A stretch of DNA of 64,000 nt from Bacillus sp. NTK074B (lineage in GTDB: Bacteria; Bacillota; Bacilli; Bacillales; Bacillaceae_B). Made by a program: the position numbers and the translations under genes. The notes under the pieces were generated by a model, which saw only the letters and a program-made list of their open reading frames with translations, made no database searches and had not been told where the DNA came from. Position 1 is the stretch's first letter. Every line of letters starts with the position of its first letter. Shown one piece after another: positions 54,853 through 64,000 of the stretch. The DNA lies in the NCBI RefSeq assembly GCF_017303375.1, contig NZ_JAFKOH010000006.1:124001-188000 (forward strand). The letters run 5' to 3'.

Positions 54853-55694
54853 CCGACATCCCTCCTTACCTTTCGTGTGAGCCATTCATTGATCAGCATC
54901 GAGACAATCAGCGTTACTCCCAGTAACACGGCAAGTGCGCTTCCAAGTTCAGGCTGGGCAAAGATATCACCTGAAATCAGGGCTCCGATTCTGATCGTGG
55001 CCAAGTTATAGGTGCTTCCTGTGAGTGCATAGGCCGAAGCATATGCACCCATGGAATTCGCGAATAAAATGCTCGATGTACCCGCGACGCTCGGTAAAAG
55101 GATCGGAACCCCAATGCGTTTCCAGAACACAAGCGGGGACGCGCCGAGAAGATAAGCCGATTCCCTCCACTGCTCCTTGATGCCATGGAATGCCGGAAAC
55201 ATAAGCATGACAGCCAAGGGTAATTGAAAGTAAATATAAATGAGTATGAGACCAGTCCAGGAATACAGATTAAAGTGATTCAGTAGCGCAACATCGAGTT
55301 TTTCCGCTAAAATCGTGAACACACCGCTATTTCCCAATAGGACGATAAATGCAAAGGATAATGGGATTCCGGCGAAGTTCGACGTCAAATTTGCCAGTAC
55401 GAGAATCCGGTCCTGAGTCTTTTTGTGAAAAAAGGTAATGGCGTATGAAGCAAAAAGCGCAAGGATCATCGCCACGACGGTAGACGAAATCGAAATGATG
55501 ATACTATTCTCGAATGATTGATAGTAATAGGGATTCGTAAAGATCTCCATATAGTTAGCCAGGGAAAACGACCCTTCCCCACCTTTTGTAAAACTTGCAT
55601 GAATCATCGATAGCAATGGAACGATCAAGAATAATAGAATAAAGACCACTAAAGGAACCATTGTAAGAAAAATACCGGATTTCCTCTTTTTCAT
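54849..55694 (-). CDS. ABC importer permease 1
   Basis: 281 residues, six helices. The EAA loop is ESAYLLGASPLVFWKRIGVP. Start at 55694 with GGAGTG nearby. PhnU-like. It lies 74 bases after the phosphatase gene in the same direction. Confidence 0.9.
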   Translation of the reverse strand: MKKRKSGIFLTMVPLVVFILLFLIVPLLSMIHASFTKGGEGSFSLANYMEIFTNPYYYQSFENSIIISISSTVVAMILALFASYAITFFHKKTQDRILVLANLTSNFAGIPLSFAFIVLLGNSGVFTILAEKLDVALLNHFNLYSWTGLILIYIYFQLPLAVMLMFPAFHGIKEQWRESAYLLGASPLVFWKRIGVPILLPSVAGTSSILFANSMGAYASAYALTGSTYNLATIRIGALISGDIFAQPELGSALAVLLGVTLIVSMLINEWLTRKVRRDVG

Positions 55695-55768
55695 GAGTAT
55701 TCACTCCTTTTACGCCATTGTCCCAGCGATCAGGGTCAAGGGACGATGCGCCCCTCACCCTGAGAGGA

Positions 55769-56602
55769 CTACAAACCCTCAGTGAGTCCTGGAATCGTTA
55801 ATTCCTGCATGGCAGGTGACGGTTGAATGTTTAATAGTTTACATACGAATGGTGCGATTTGAAGCTGCGGGACTTCCTCTTCATAGATTCCTGCTTCTAG
55901 TTTCGAACTGATGACAAATAACGGGACTTCCCTGTCTTCCTTCGTCGTTCCTCCATGCTGACCATCCTTGTTCATTCCATGATCGGCAGAGATGATGATC
56001 TGGTATCCTTCCTCTATCCAGTCGGGAAGAACCGAAGCAAGCAAGACATCCACGGCGATCACACGATTTCTGTAACCAGCGGAATCTGCCGTATATTTGT
56101 GTCCATCATCATCTACATTCATGCTGTGAATATAAAGGAAATCAGGATCGTTTGTTGTTTTCATATAGTTGGCATCAGCAAAAAGATGTGTATCGGGATA
56201 GTGATCCTCCCAATAGAAGAACCCGTTTTGAATCGGGCCATTCCCGTCAAGCTTGATGCGATCCGTCATCGGGTTGAAGGGAGCGGAATGGTAGAGCTCA
56301 CTCACCCAATGATAGCTTGCCGTTGCATTCTTTAATCCTTCCTTACTCGTTAAGTGAAAGATGCTCTCTTCCTTTGACCCACGGACTATTTGATTGGACG
56401 TAATTCCATTTTGGTAAGGGGATGTTCCTGTCAACAAGACTTCGTAAAGGGGCCTGGACATGCTCGGCACCTCTGAAATCACCTTAAATCGTGAAGCCTG
56501 TCCCTTTTCCACCAAATGATGCAGATACCCCATGTTGTCCACGGCCGTATCAAATCGCAGTCCATCGATCATGATGAAAATCAGCTTGTCGTTAGTTGAC
56601 AT
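55769..56602 (-). CDS. alkaline-phosphatase-superfamily phosphodiesterase/phosphonate hydrolase
   Basis: 277 residues without signal peptide, so cytosolic. Metal and nucleophile sites of the nucleotide pyrophosphatase/phosphonoacetate hydrolase group are visible: FIMIDGLRFDTAVDN (Asp ligand), EVPSMSRPLYEVLLTGTSPY (nucleophile Ser), DDDGHKYT (Asp/His) and IISADHGMNKDGQHGG (Asp-His and His). It overlaps the binding-protein gene by 11 bases. It probably hydrolyses the imported phosphodiester or phosphonate. Confidence 0.88.
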   Translation of the reverse strand: MSTNDKLIFIMIDGLRFDTAVDNMGYLHHLVEKGQASRFKVISEVPSMSRPLYEVLLTGTSPYQNGITSNQIVRGSKEESIFHLTSKEGLKNATASYHWVSELYHSAPFNPMTDRIKLDGNGPIQNGFFYWEDHYPDTHLFADANYMKTTNDPDFLYIHSMNVDDDGHKYTADSAGYRNRVIAVDVLLASVLPDWIEEGYQIIISADHGMNKDGQHGGTTKEDREVPLFVISSKLEAGIYEEEVPQLQIAPFVCKLLNIQPSPAMQELTIPGLTEGL

Positions 56603-57676
56603 GGACCAACACTTCCTCCTGCCATTTTTGAGGTAGGGATTTTGTTGTCTTTTCCCATGCTACTGCATCCTCAACCGGTCGTACATTCTTATACATACTA
56701 TCCGGCAGAAGCTTTGCTTTCGCATCTTCAGGTAGTTCCACTTCTTCACGGATCGGTCTTGCATATCCACGGGCAAGGTTTGCCTGTCCTTCATCAGAAA
56801 GGATGTATTCACGTGTCAGCATCGCGGCATGTGGATCCTTGGCCTTTTTATTGATGATATTCGCATATCCCGACACGACAGATGAATCAGATGGAATCAC
56901 AACTTCAAAACGATCTTTATCGATTTGGTCACGATAGTTCAATGCGTTGAAATCCCATACAATCGCGACATCCGTCTCCCCTTTTTCCAGAGACGTCAAG
57001 GATGGATCCGTCGTCTGAAGGCGTTTCTGTTTTGCGATTTTTTGGAAGAATTCGATTCCCGGTTCAATATTCTTCTCGTCCCCACCGTTTGCAATTGCGG
57101 CTGCGAGGACAGCGAATTGAGCCTGATTGGCTTTCATCACGTCACCTACATCCACCTTATAGTCACCCTTTAAGAGATCACTCCATGAAGAAGGAGGATT
57201 CTTCACGTTATTCTTATCGATAATGAAAGCCATGGTTCCGGTATAGCCTACCACCCAGTCTCCATTGTCATCTTTCGCCCAATCGGGGATTTCATCCCAG
57301 TGCGTCGGTTTATATGGAAGCGTCAGTTCCTTCTCTTCAGCAAGAGGGCCGAATGCCACACCGACATCCCCTACATCGACATTTCCTGTTTCAAACTTCG
57401 CAAGCTCTTCGGCACTCGACATGTCTGTATCTGTATGCTTGATATCATACTTCTCTGTGATATCCTTCCACGTCTGTCCCCAGTTCGCCCATGAATCGGG
57501 CATTCCAACTGAGTTCACTTCCCCTTCTTCTTTTGCCTTCTTTTCTATTTGGTCCAATGATAGATTACTAGTATCAATTTTGCTTCCTTCTGCGCTATCG
57601 TTCCTGAACAGCCCGCCATAAGGAAAGCGGAAGTCACCCCTACAGTCAATACCTTCAACAATGCATTCTTCTTCAT
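56592..57676 (-). pseudogene. organophosphate/phosphonate-type binding lipoprotein with a frameshift after the lipobox
   Basis: The signal peptide begins at the ATG 57676 (MKKNALLKVLTVGVTSAFLM, then AGC lipobox; AGGAGGAG upstream). Its frame leads on to a non-family end (TIAQKEAKLILVIYHWTK, stop). The mature protein, DSAEGSKIDTSNLSLDQIEK to the C-terminal QKWQEEVLVHVN, is in another frame, shifted by one base. Joining after CSG would give CSGNDSAEGSKIDTS, so one base seems missing near 57598-57604. The mature part is a complete Fe3+/2-aminoethylphosphonate-type periplasmic fold (SVGMPDSWANWGQTWKDITE, VDVGDVGVAFGPLAEEKE, DVAIVWDFNALNYRDQ). A sequencing error would restore an intact gene. Confidence 0.85.
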
Positions 57677-57766
57677 GGATGTCTCCTCCTATTTTTGAAT
57701 CATTTTTGTTTCCTTTTGTTTCACACACTCATCATAAAAAATCAAAGTAAACAAGAGATTAACCAA

Positions 57767-57805
57767 ACGTAAAACTATTTTGAAATAATGTTAAGGAAGT
57801 GTTAA
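57767..57805 (-). promoter_or_regulatory. PhoP box for the organophosphate operon
   Basis: On the minus strand four hexamers are spaced 11 bases apart: TTAACA, TTAACA, TCAAAA, TTACGT (starting at 57805, 57794, 57783 and 57772). Tandem TT(A/C/T)A(C/T)A repeats with 5-base spacers are the Bacillus PhoP recognition pattern. Two of the four are perfect. Confidence 0.75.
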
Positions 57806-58087
57806 GAGAAAAAATGAAGCCGTCGGAAAGGGATTCTATGGGGATGTTCAGTGAAGAATGAACGGATTTTAGTTATTTAGAACCAATTTTACATATTGTA
57901 AATGAGCTGTAAATGCGAAGTGTTGATAAGGGAAAAATCCTTGTCAACACTGTGATCACTCTATGAAATCTGTTCATCCGTCCTATAGAAATTTTGGCAG
58001 GACAGTAGCATTGGTTGACGATTTTCACTACCTGAGAACTATAAATTTCCAGTAAGTGTATAAAATATTTCAATAGAAAACTAAACA

Positions 58088-58115
58088 TTACAAATCTTTT
58101 CACATTCCATTAATG
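58088..58115 (+). promoter_or_regulatory. PhoP box for the secreted 703-residue protein
   Basis: TTACAA (58088), TTCACA (58099) and TTAATG (58110) recur every 11 bases on the plus strand, about 50-80 bases before the start codon. The match is weaker than the left box but has the same periodicity. Confidence 0.55.
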
Positions 58116-58166
58116 AAACATTGGTAAACTTTAGAAGAGTCTAAAAGAATAGGAGATGTTGTAAAA

Positions 58167-60278
58167 ATGAACCAAAGAAAAACAAAAATTTTCTCTGTGG
58201 CAAGTGTATTAATTCTTGGAGCATCCTCAGTACTCTCATCACCATTTATCTCTGCAGAAGCAGAAGGTCCGTCTGATCCTGCTCCCATCATCATGCCGAT
58301 CGGGACCGAAACGGGAAAGAAGATTCTATTTGATAATACGCATGGGCAGACGGCGGGGGCTGCTGATTGGGTCATTGATGGCGGTTTCTCTGATTTCGCC
58401 AACGCCATTGCCGGCGAAGGCCATTATGTGAAGGAATTACGTAAAAACACTCCCATCACGTTAGAAGATTTGAGTACATATGATGTATTTGTTATCGGCG
58501 AAGCCAATATCCCTTACAAGGCTTCTGAACAGGCAGCCATGCTTCAATATGTTCAAAATGGCGGAAGTATCTTCTTCATTGCTGATCATTACAATGCAGA
58601 CCGAAACAAAAACCGCTTTGATGCTTCAGAGATTTTCAATGGATATCGAAGAGGAGCGTGGGCTGACCCTGCTAAGGGGATGACGGCAGAAGAGGCTTCT
58701 TCTACTGCCATGCAGAATGTGAATAGTTCTGATTGGCTCTCTTCCAATTTCGGCGTCCGTTTTCGCTACAATGCAATCGGAAACGTAACAGCCAATGATA
58801 TTGTCTCTCCTTCACAAGCATTCGGCATTACAAACGGCGTCTCCACCGTTGCCATGCATGCAGGATCCACGCTTGCCGTCACGGACCCGTCGAAGGCAAA
58901 AGGGATCGTCTACCTTCCTCAAACGTCTGCCAAATGGTCATATGCTGTGGATCAGGGTATTTATAATGGAGGCGGAAGAGCAGAAGGGCCATTCGTGGCC
59001 GTATCAAAAGTGGGATTAGGGAAAGCGGCCTTTATCGGGGACTCTTCTCCGGTCGAGGATTCCACTTCCAAATACGTAAGGGAAGAAACGGGACAGGCGA
59101 AGACGACTTATGATGGTTTTACGGAACAAAACGATTCCAAACTCCTAGTGAACATGATCAACTGGCTATCAAACCAGGAAAACTATTCGGATTTAACTCA
59201 GGTGAGCGGACTTCAATTGGATCAGCCGACCTCTCTGTTAGCCATGGAAGATCCGGCATCTTCAACAGAACCGCAAGCTGAACCTTGGGCTTCACCGGAC
59301 CCTGGTTACAAATGGTATGATCCCTCTACATTCAAGGCAGGTTCTTACGGTTATATCGGCGGTTCCACAGGTGGCGGCGGTACAACAGCTGAAGAAAGTG
59401 TCTTTCTGTCCGAATATGTAGAAGGTTCCGGTTACAATAAGGCTCTTGAGATCTTTAATGGATCATCATCAGCCATTGACTTATCCGAATATTCTCTTGA
59501 ACTGTCGAATCTTTCAAGCCCCATTCCCTTATCAGGGACCCTTGCAAGCGGAGAGGTGTTTGTCATTGCAAATCCAAACGCCGATGCGTCTATCCTGGCT
59601 GTTGCGGATATGCAGAACTCCTCCATTTCATTCAATGGGGATGACGCTGTCACGTTAAAACATAGCACTGCCTCCATCGATCAAATTGGTACTGCCGGTG
59701 TGAATGATGGACAGGACGTCACACTCGTTCGTGATTCAAGCGTAACAAAAGGTTCAGCTACGTATTCGTCCAATCAGTGGACTTCTTATCCGTCTGACAC
59801 TTTTTCGAACTTGGGAAGCCATGCCGGAATCGTCACATATGCCCCGCTGGTAAGTGAAGATTTTGAATCAGGATCAAAAGGAAGCTATACGACCGGTGAT
59901 GTCACAACTCCAAGCGGAACGTGGACGTTCACGAATGCCCTTTTAGGCAATTTATCGAATGATAAAAAAGTGGGGACTCAATCCGCAAGAATCAAAGCAA
60001 CCGGATCCATCACCATGAACTTTGATGCTTCTGCTTCCAAGTCAGTCAGCTTTTCCCACGCCCATTTCGGTAGTGACTCAGGCGCTCTGTGGAAGCTGCA
60101 GAAATCTACGAATCAAGGGGCAACCTGGTCGGATGTAACGGTTTCTTCTACCAGTGGAAGTACTCTTACTGAAGAGACCATCACGGTTAATTCAAGTTCA
60201 CCAGTCCGCTTCCGTATTAGCGTAACAGGAACGAGCGGATCAAGATTGAACATTGATGACTTTAAGATTAATCAGTAA
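58167..60278 (+). CDS. secreted multidomain protein: GATase1-like plus lamin-tail domain
   Basis: 703 residues. A signal peptide (~1-31, cleavage near SAEAE) sends it outside; no sortase or membrane anchor is seen. Residues ~45-345 form a GATase1/IFT52-like alpha/beta domain (KILFDNTHGQTAGAADWVID, YDVFVIGEANIPYKASEQAA, GGSIFFIADHYNADRNKN). Residues ~410-550 form a lamin-tail domain (FLSEYVEGSGYNKALEIFNG, AIDLSEYSLELS), common in extracellular nucleases and phosphoesterases. The C-terminal ~150 residues are a beta-sandwich (DFESGSKGSYTTGDVTTPSG). The enzymatic role is unknown; Pho-box control suggests it takes part in phosphate scavenging. GGAGATG precedes the ATG. Confidence 0.85.
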   Translation: MNQRKTKIFSVASVLILGASSVLSSPFISAEAEGPSDPAPIIMPIGTETGKKILFDNTHGQTAGAADWVIDGGFSDFANAIAGEGHYVKELRKNTPITLEDLSTYDVFVIGEANIPYKASEQAAMLQYVQNGGSIFFIADHYNADRNKNRFDASEIFNGYRRGAWADPAKGMTAEEASSTAMQNVNSSDWLSSNFGVRFRYNAIGNVTANDIVSPSQAFGITNGVSTVAMHAGSTLAVTDPSKAKGIVYLPQTSAKWSYAVDQGIYNGGGRAEGPFVAVSKVGLGKAAFIGDSSPVEDSTSKYVREETGQAKTTYDGFTEQNDSKLLVNMINWLSNQENYSDLTQVSGLQLDQPTSLLAMEDPASSTEPQAEPWASPDPGYKWYDPSTFKAGSYGYIGGSTGGGGTTAEESVFLSEYVEGSGYNKALEIFNGSSSAIDLSEYSLELSNLSSPIPLSGTLASGEVFVIANPNADASILAVADMQNSSISFNGDDAVTLKHSTASIDQIGTAGVNDGQDVTLVRDSSVTKGSATYSSNQWTSYPSDTFSNLGSHAGIVTYAPLVSEDFESGSKGSYTTGDVTTPSGTWTFTNALLGNLSNDKKVGTQSARIKATGSITMNFDASASKSVSFSHAHFGSDSGALWKLQKSTNQGATWSDVTVSSTSGSTLTEETITVNSSSPVRFRISVTGTSGSRLNIDDFKINQ

Positions 60279-60289
60279 AAAAAAGTAAA

Positions 60290-60337
60290 AACTCAACTTC
60301 CGAACAGCTGGATCCGTTCGGGAGTTGAGCTTTTTTA
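60290..60337 (+). terminator. terminator of the secreted protein gene
   Basis: CTCAACTTCCGAAC and GTTCGGGAGTTGAG form a stem with one mismatch and are followed by TTTTTT. Confidence 0.92.
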
Positions 60338-60342
60338 TACAA

Positions 60343-60377
60343 AAAAAGTGCCTGGCCCCATTTAAGGCCAGGCACTT
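60343..60377 (-). terminator. terminator of htpX
   Basis: AAGTGCCTGGCC and GGCCAGGCACTT form a 12-bp stem; TTTTTTT follows on the minus strand. Confidence 0.93.
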
Positions 60378-60381
60378 ACGA

Positions 60382-61263
60382 TTATTTCCCTTGCAAACGA
60401 CTGATCCGCTCATCCAAATCAGGGTGAGTCGAGAACATCGCTGATTTACGTCGTCCATTAATCTTCAATGTAGAGATGGCTGTATCATCTTCACCCTTCA
60501 TACGACTTGAGTAAGCTTTCAGCATTTGAAGGGCATGAACCATTTTATCTTTACCGGCCAGGTCCGCTCCGCCTCTATCAGCATGGTACTCACGATGACG
60601 GGAATAAGCAAAGACCACAAGACTTCCCAGGATCGAGAAGACAATCTGGAAAACAATCACGGCAATGAAGTGTACAATCGGTGCCATTTCTTCCCTTGCA
60701 AAGCGTGATGCAATCCACGCAGCAATACGCGCCAGGAAGACAACGAATGTATTGACTACACCCTGCAGCAATGTCATCGTCACCATATCCCCGTTCGCAA
60801 CGTGGGCCACTTCATGGGCAATGACGCCTTCAACCGCATCATCATCCATTTCACGAAGCAATCCAGTCGAAACGGCAACAAGTGAGCGTTTCTTGGAAGG
60901 ACCTGTGGCGAATGCATTTACTTCAGGAGATTGATAAATTCCTACTTCCGGCATATGCACAAGTCCTGCCGCTCTTGAAAGACGGTGGACTTTCTCCACA
61001 ACCGCACGTTCTTCAGTTGATAAAGCCCCATCCGGGTTCAACACCTGGACACCCATCATCCGCTTTGCCATCCATCGTGACATGGCTAAAGAAATGAACG
61101 ATCCGGAAAAACCGATGATGGCACTGAATACCAACAACGCCCCTAAATCGATTCCGCCTGAAGCAGTGATGTAATTCCCCGCTCCAGTGACGGAAAAAAT
61201 AATACTAATCGTCAGTAATACTAAAACGTTCGTTAACAGGAAGTAAAATATACGTTTTCCCAT
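60382..61263 (-). CDS. htpX: membrane zinc protease HtpX
   Basis: 293 residues from the ATG at 61263 (AGGAGTGAGG upstream); earlier in-frame ATGs add a non-family stretch. Two N-terminal helices ([20 protein letters not shown] and the next around 35-55), the M48 site [17 protein letters not shown] with HExxH, two more helices, and the third ligand in [17 protein letters not shown]. HtpX degrades damaged membrane proteins under stress. The C-terminus [15 protein letters not shown] is typical. Confidence 0.96.
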   Translation of the reverse strand: MGKRIFYFLLTNVLVLLTISIIFSVTGAGNYITASGGIDLGALLVFSAIIGFSGSFISLAMSRWMAKRMMGVQVLNPDGALSTEERAVVEKVHRLSRAAGLVHMPEVGIYQSPEVNAFATGPSKKRSLVAVSTGLLREMDDDAVEGVIAHEVAHVANGDMVTMTLLQGVVNTFVVFLARIAAWIASRFAREEMAPIVHFIAVIVFQIVFSILGSLVVFAYSRHREYHADRGGADLAGKDKMVHALQMLKAYSSRMKGEDDTAISTLKINGRRKSAMFSTHPDLDERISRLQGK

Positions 61264-61420
61264 CTTTTTCCTCACTCCTATTTCAAGTTCATATGAACCT
61301 GTATCTAAATATATTATAATTCCTTTTAGAATGAAATACAAGCAAAAGATGAAATTGACGAGGCTCTGACGAACCAGTAGTATAGAAGAAGATATTTGCA
61401 AAAGAGACGGGGTAATAACG

Positions 61421-62137
61421 ATGAAAACGTTTAAACTGACACGCAAGAATATGGCAGACCTGCTGCTTTCCCTGAACGGCACCACCAGCAGGACCCCATT
61501 TCATATACTCCAGGAACTCCAGGATACGTGGACGGATTTACTTAACGAGGATGAACTGCCTCTCATCTTAAAAAAAATACTAAAATCGGCAAAGGGTGAA
61601 ATCGGCTTCTCCCTCAAAGAGATCGTGTCCCTTGGTAATCTGATTGAATTCACCAACTTTCCCCAAAGTACCGTCCAGAACTGGGTAAAGCGTGATGTGA
61701 GAGGATTGATCGGCTCCCCGCAGATCGGAAAAAAATACACCGTCGAACAGGCCGCCATGCTGTTTATCGTCGAAGATCTCAAAGCCACTTTAGATTTTGA
61801 ATCCATCCGGAAGATCCTGACTCTCGTGTTCAACAATATTGAAGACCGCACTGATGACATAGTCAACCCCACGGATCTTTATTTTGCCTATGCATCCGTC
61901 TTTGATCAGATCCATCATCAATCACTTCCTTCGATCAAAACGGCTGACGGTTCCGTCAACGAGCATATTGATGGATTCATTAAGAAAGAATGTCACGCCA
62001 TGCTTTCAAGCTTCGACGGAATTATCGAAGAGAATCTAAGCAAAGTCCTGAATGTGATGATCGTATCCGTGCTGACGGTTCAGGCCGGGTTTTATCAAGC
62101 TGTGACGAAGAAGTATGTAACCGATTCATTATCATAA
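61421..62137 (+). CDS. DUF1836 family protein
   Basis: 238 residues, soluble and helical. The DUF1836 core reads [20 protein letters not shown] followed by [22 protein letters not shown], and looks like a MerR-like DNA-binding start without the full family features. Function unknown, possibly transcriptional. It diverges from htpX; a bidirectional hairpin follows. Confidence 0.85.
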   Translation: MKTFKLTRKNMADLLLSLNGTTSRTPFHILQELQDTWTDLLNEDELPLILKKILKSAKGEIGFSLKEIVSLGNLIEFTNFPQSTVQNWVKRDVRGLIGSPQIGKKYTVEQAAMLFIVEDLKATLDFESIRKILTLVFNNIEDRTDDIVNPTDLYFAYASVFDQIHHQSLPSIKTADGSVNEHIDGFIKKECHAMLSSFDGIIEENLSKVLNVMIVSVLTVQAGFYQAVTKKYVTDSLS

Positions 62138-62139
62138 AG

Positions 62140-62180
62140 AAATGCCTGTCCCCCATTTAAAAGGGAGACAGGCATTTTTA
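62140..62180. terminator. bidirectional terminator
   Basis: AAATGCCTGTC(C)CCC and GGGAGACAGGCATTT pair around a short loop between the convergent DUF1836 and YhgE genes; T-runs on both sides. Confidence 0.92.
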
Positions 62181-64000
62181 TGATAGTTTTACTGCTTCAA
62201 CGGTTTTCGAATGCTGCATATGAGTGGTGAACCAGGCGATTCCGCCTGTCACGGCCAAGTAAGCAAAAAGGATCCACAGCTGATGCGCAAGCTGAGTGAA
62301 GTCACCCAATGTAATGACTTCCTGGAAGCTGCTTAACGAGTGTGCCATCGGTAAGTTCTCACCGATGATGCGCAATATCGGTGTATTCAAGTCTCTAGGG
62401 AACGTCCCTCCACAAGTCGCCAGCTGCAGGACGAGGAAAGTGACGGCAAGAAACTTCCCGACGAATCCGAATACGGTAATCAGCATGAAGATAAAGGTCA
62501 TGAACGTAAAAGAAACGATGACACTCGATAGAATAAATATCGGTATATTCACGACTTCTAAATGAAACCCAAAGAGAAGAACCGCGTCGACGATGAGTGC
62601 CTGAATGGATCCGATGGCAAATACCAATCCCCATTTATTGATGAAATGAGTTGTACCATTCACGCGAAGATCATTGCGTCTGCCGAGTGGCAGGATGTTC
62701 GCCGCCATAATCCCCCCTACGTATAATGCCAATGACAAGAAATAGGGTGCGATTCCGGTTCCATAGTTCGGCACCTCAGATACATTGGATTTCACAAGAT
62801 GCACGGGATCTGAGAACATGGACGATAACTCTTCCGTTGAATGAACAGCGGAGGTTTTTTCTGCAGCATCAGCGAGATTCGTCGATAATTCCCCTGAACC
62901 TGCTTCAAGATCTGTCAGTCCATCATTTAAAGGACCAACACCTGAAGAAAGCCTGTCACTTCCGTTTGATAAACGGACGATTCCTTCAGTAAGAGTTGTA
63001 AAGCCCTTATTCCATTCGGCAAACCCGGAAGAAAGCGTGGACATACCGGACGCCAGTTCAGATGTTCCGCTGGATGCCTGGTTCAGCTTGTCCGTCAGTT
63101 GGGAGAATCCTGCATGTAGCTGACTCTGTCCACCTGCAAGCTGTTCCGTTTGCTGATGAAGTTTTGTTTGCTCACTTTCAAGCTCCGATGTGGAAACTGA
63201 TAGTTTTTGGGAAAGTTCTTGAAGACGAGTGAATTCAGGATCCTCTTTCGCCTCTGGATGTGTCTCTTCATACGATTGAAGCTGACCCGCAAGTTCTTCC
63301 GCCGAATCAGTTGCTTCTGATTGTTGCTGCTGGAGGCGATTCTCTGCACCAGCCAGTTTCTTCGTTTGATCCACCAGTTGTTCAGTGCCCGTATTCATTT
63401 TCTCTCCTGCTTGTGACAGGTTATTCATTCCACCGGCTAATTGGACAGAACTTGAATGTAGATGCTGGAGGCCGCTCTCAAGGGAACCTGCTCCGGTTGA
63501 CAGTTTTTCACTTCCGGCTTGAAGCTTTTCCGAACCTTCTCCCAGTCCGTTGATACCTGCAGCAAGAGTATTCATTCCTGCCTTTTCGTCTGCTATTCCA
63601 TTGTGAAGTCTGTTCGCTCCGTCACTCGCTTTCGCTAATCCCCTCCCCAGTTCCTCAAACTTGGAAAAAACACCGTCCGCATAGGATTTGGAGATAGTTT
63701 CAGACAGCTTGCTTTTCATTTTCTCAGTGGCACTCGAACTGATTTGAGAAGCTACGAAGTTCTTACCAGGGTTGTCCCTATACATGAGTTCGGCAGGCTC
63801 GGGATGTTCATCCATTAAGGTGCTTACCTTTTCCGAGAAGTCTTTAGGGATCGTAACGACCATATAGTACGTCCCTTCTTTGAGACCTACTTTGGCTTTT
63901 GCAGCGGTAACGAATTTGAAATTCAGATCTTCCGACTTTTTCAATTCCTTTACAAAGTCTTGACCCGCCTCGATCGATTCATCCTCCATCACGGCTCCCT
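62178..64000 (-). CDS. YhgE/Pip family membrane protein, N-terminus off-window
   Basis: About 607 codons are visible; the frame stays open into base 64000, and the first readable text (AVMEDESIEAGQDFVKELKK) corresponds to the middle of the family's N-terminal extracytoplasmic region, so the start lies outside. A long Ser/Gly/Leu heptad-like region (~110-385) with repeats such as GSEKLQAGSEKLSTGAGSLE and GTSELASGMSTLSSGFAEW is followed by five or six C-terminal helices (GTGIAPYFLSLALYVGGIMA, NKWGLVFAIGSIQALIVDAV). YhgE and phage-infection protein Pip are ABC-2-like; Pip is a phage receptor in Lactococcus. Cargo unknown. Confidence 0.93.
   Translation of the reverse strand, partial: GAVMEDESIEAGQDFVKELKKSEDLNFKFVTAAKAKVGLKEGTYYMVVTIPKDFSEKVSTLMDEHPEPAELMYRDNPGKNFVASQISSSATEKMKSKLSETISKSYADGVFSKFEELGRGLAKASDGANRLHNGIADEKAGMNTLAAGINGLGEGSEKLQAGSEKLSTGAGSLESGLQHLHSSSVQLAGGMNNLSQAGEKMNTGTEQLVDQTKKLAGAENRLQQQQSEATDSAEELAGQLQSYEETHPEAKEDPEFTRLQELSQKLSVSTSELESEQTKLHQQTEQLAGGQSQLHAGFSQLTDKLNQASSGTSELASGMSTLSSGFAEWNKGFTTLTEGIVRLSNGSDRLSSGVGPLNDGLTDLEAGSGELSTNLADAAEKTSAVHSTEELSSMFSDPVHLVKSNVSEVPNYGTGIAPYFLSLALYVGGIMAANILPLGRRNDLRVNGTTHFINKWGLVFAIGSIQALIVDAVLLFGFHLEVVNIPIFILSSVIVSFTFMTFIFMLITVFGFVGKFLAVTFLVLQLATCGGTFPRDLNTPILRIIGENLPMAHSLSSFQEVITLGDFTQLAHQLWILFAYLAVTGGIAWFTTHMQHSKTVEAVKLS

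Larger units (their letters stand above)
57677..58166. other. divergent regulatory region of the phosphate-linked genes
   Basis: 490 bases without a gene, AT-rich, between the leftward operon and the rightward secreted protein. It carries two PhoP-like boxes listed separately. The middle (57840-58060) has TTGTCAACACT/AGTGTTGA inverted matches that could form a dyad, but nothing else I can name. Confidence 0.6.

Noticed and set aside
55695..55768. Terminator or repeat element between permease 1 and the phosphatase gene
   Set aside because: Partial complementarity (CTGAGGG and CTCTCAG) exists but there is no T-run, and AGGGACGATGC is not the repeat word.

Overview
The window looks like chromosome from a low-to-mid GC, Gram-positive, aerobic Bacillaceae, plausibly a marine or soil Bacillus/Rossellomorea-type organism. 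This is inferred from gene content: a self-sufficient CYP102A P450 with a Bm3R1-type repressor, a DesR/Des-like pair, DUF3231, DUF3934 and DUF1836 proteins, a YhgE/Pip protein, strong AGGAGG ribosome sites, a guanine-class purine riboswitch and PhoP-like boxes. No rRNA, tRNA, CRISPR array or complete insertion sequence is visible.

Layout. 1-4.5 kb: an ABC exporter whose large FtsX permease carries an M1-peptidase-like outer domain and runs off the left edge. 4.8-11.8 kb: DUF488, a TDT-like membrane protein, DUF402, a PAS-GGDEF-EAL protein, a transglutaminase lipoprotein and a GNAT. 12-16.4 kb: a GntR/DUF1648 operon, an alanine/glycine:cation symporter and a six-repeat beta-propeller lectin-like protein. 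16.5-19.6 kb: hflX with a probable attenuator leader, and an SDR gene bracketed by two copies of a composite palindromic repeat. 19.8-23.7 kb: a Bm3R1-like repressor broken by one in-frame stop, its two operators and the P450. 24-28.3 kb: dbpA, three tandem structured 126-bp repeats, two nearly identical csp genes, a MerR-TipAS regulator. 28.5-32.5 kb: a pseudouridine synthase, a PiT relic, a decayed DesR beside an intact desaturase, DUF3231. 32.7-45.9 kb: a second FtsX exporter, an RNA methyltransferase, SDR, a riboswitch-controlled nucleosidase lipoprotein, oxidoreductases, amidase, Nei, SelO, an amino acid permease. 46-51.1 kb: two orphan Dpp-like permeases with a lipoprotein, RlmD, a cell-wall amidase. 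51.3-60.3 kb: a seven-gene organophosphate/phosphonate-type uptake operon diverging from a large secreted protein, both preceded by PhoP-like boxes. 60.4-64 kb: HtpX, DUF1836 and the C-terminal part of a YhgE/Pip protein.

The most unusual theme is a dispersed palindromic element, 64-68 bp long, whose arms read GAGGGACGGACCTC and GAGGTCCGTCCCTC. I count 22 arms in the window: complete hairpins between genes, composite double elements, decayed single arms, and arms embedded in coding frames. The structured tandem repeats at 25771-26070 are a second repeat family, and five compensatory base-pair changes support their folding. A third theme is local decay of regulators next to intact targets: Bm3R1 beside CYP102A and DesR beside Des. 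A fourth is a frameshift in the binding protein of the phosphate-regulated operon.
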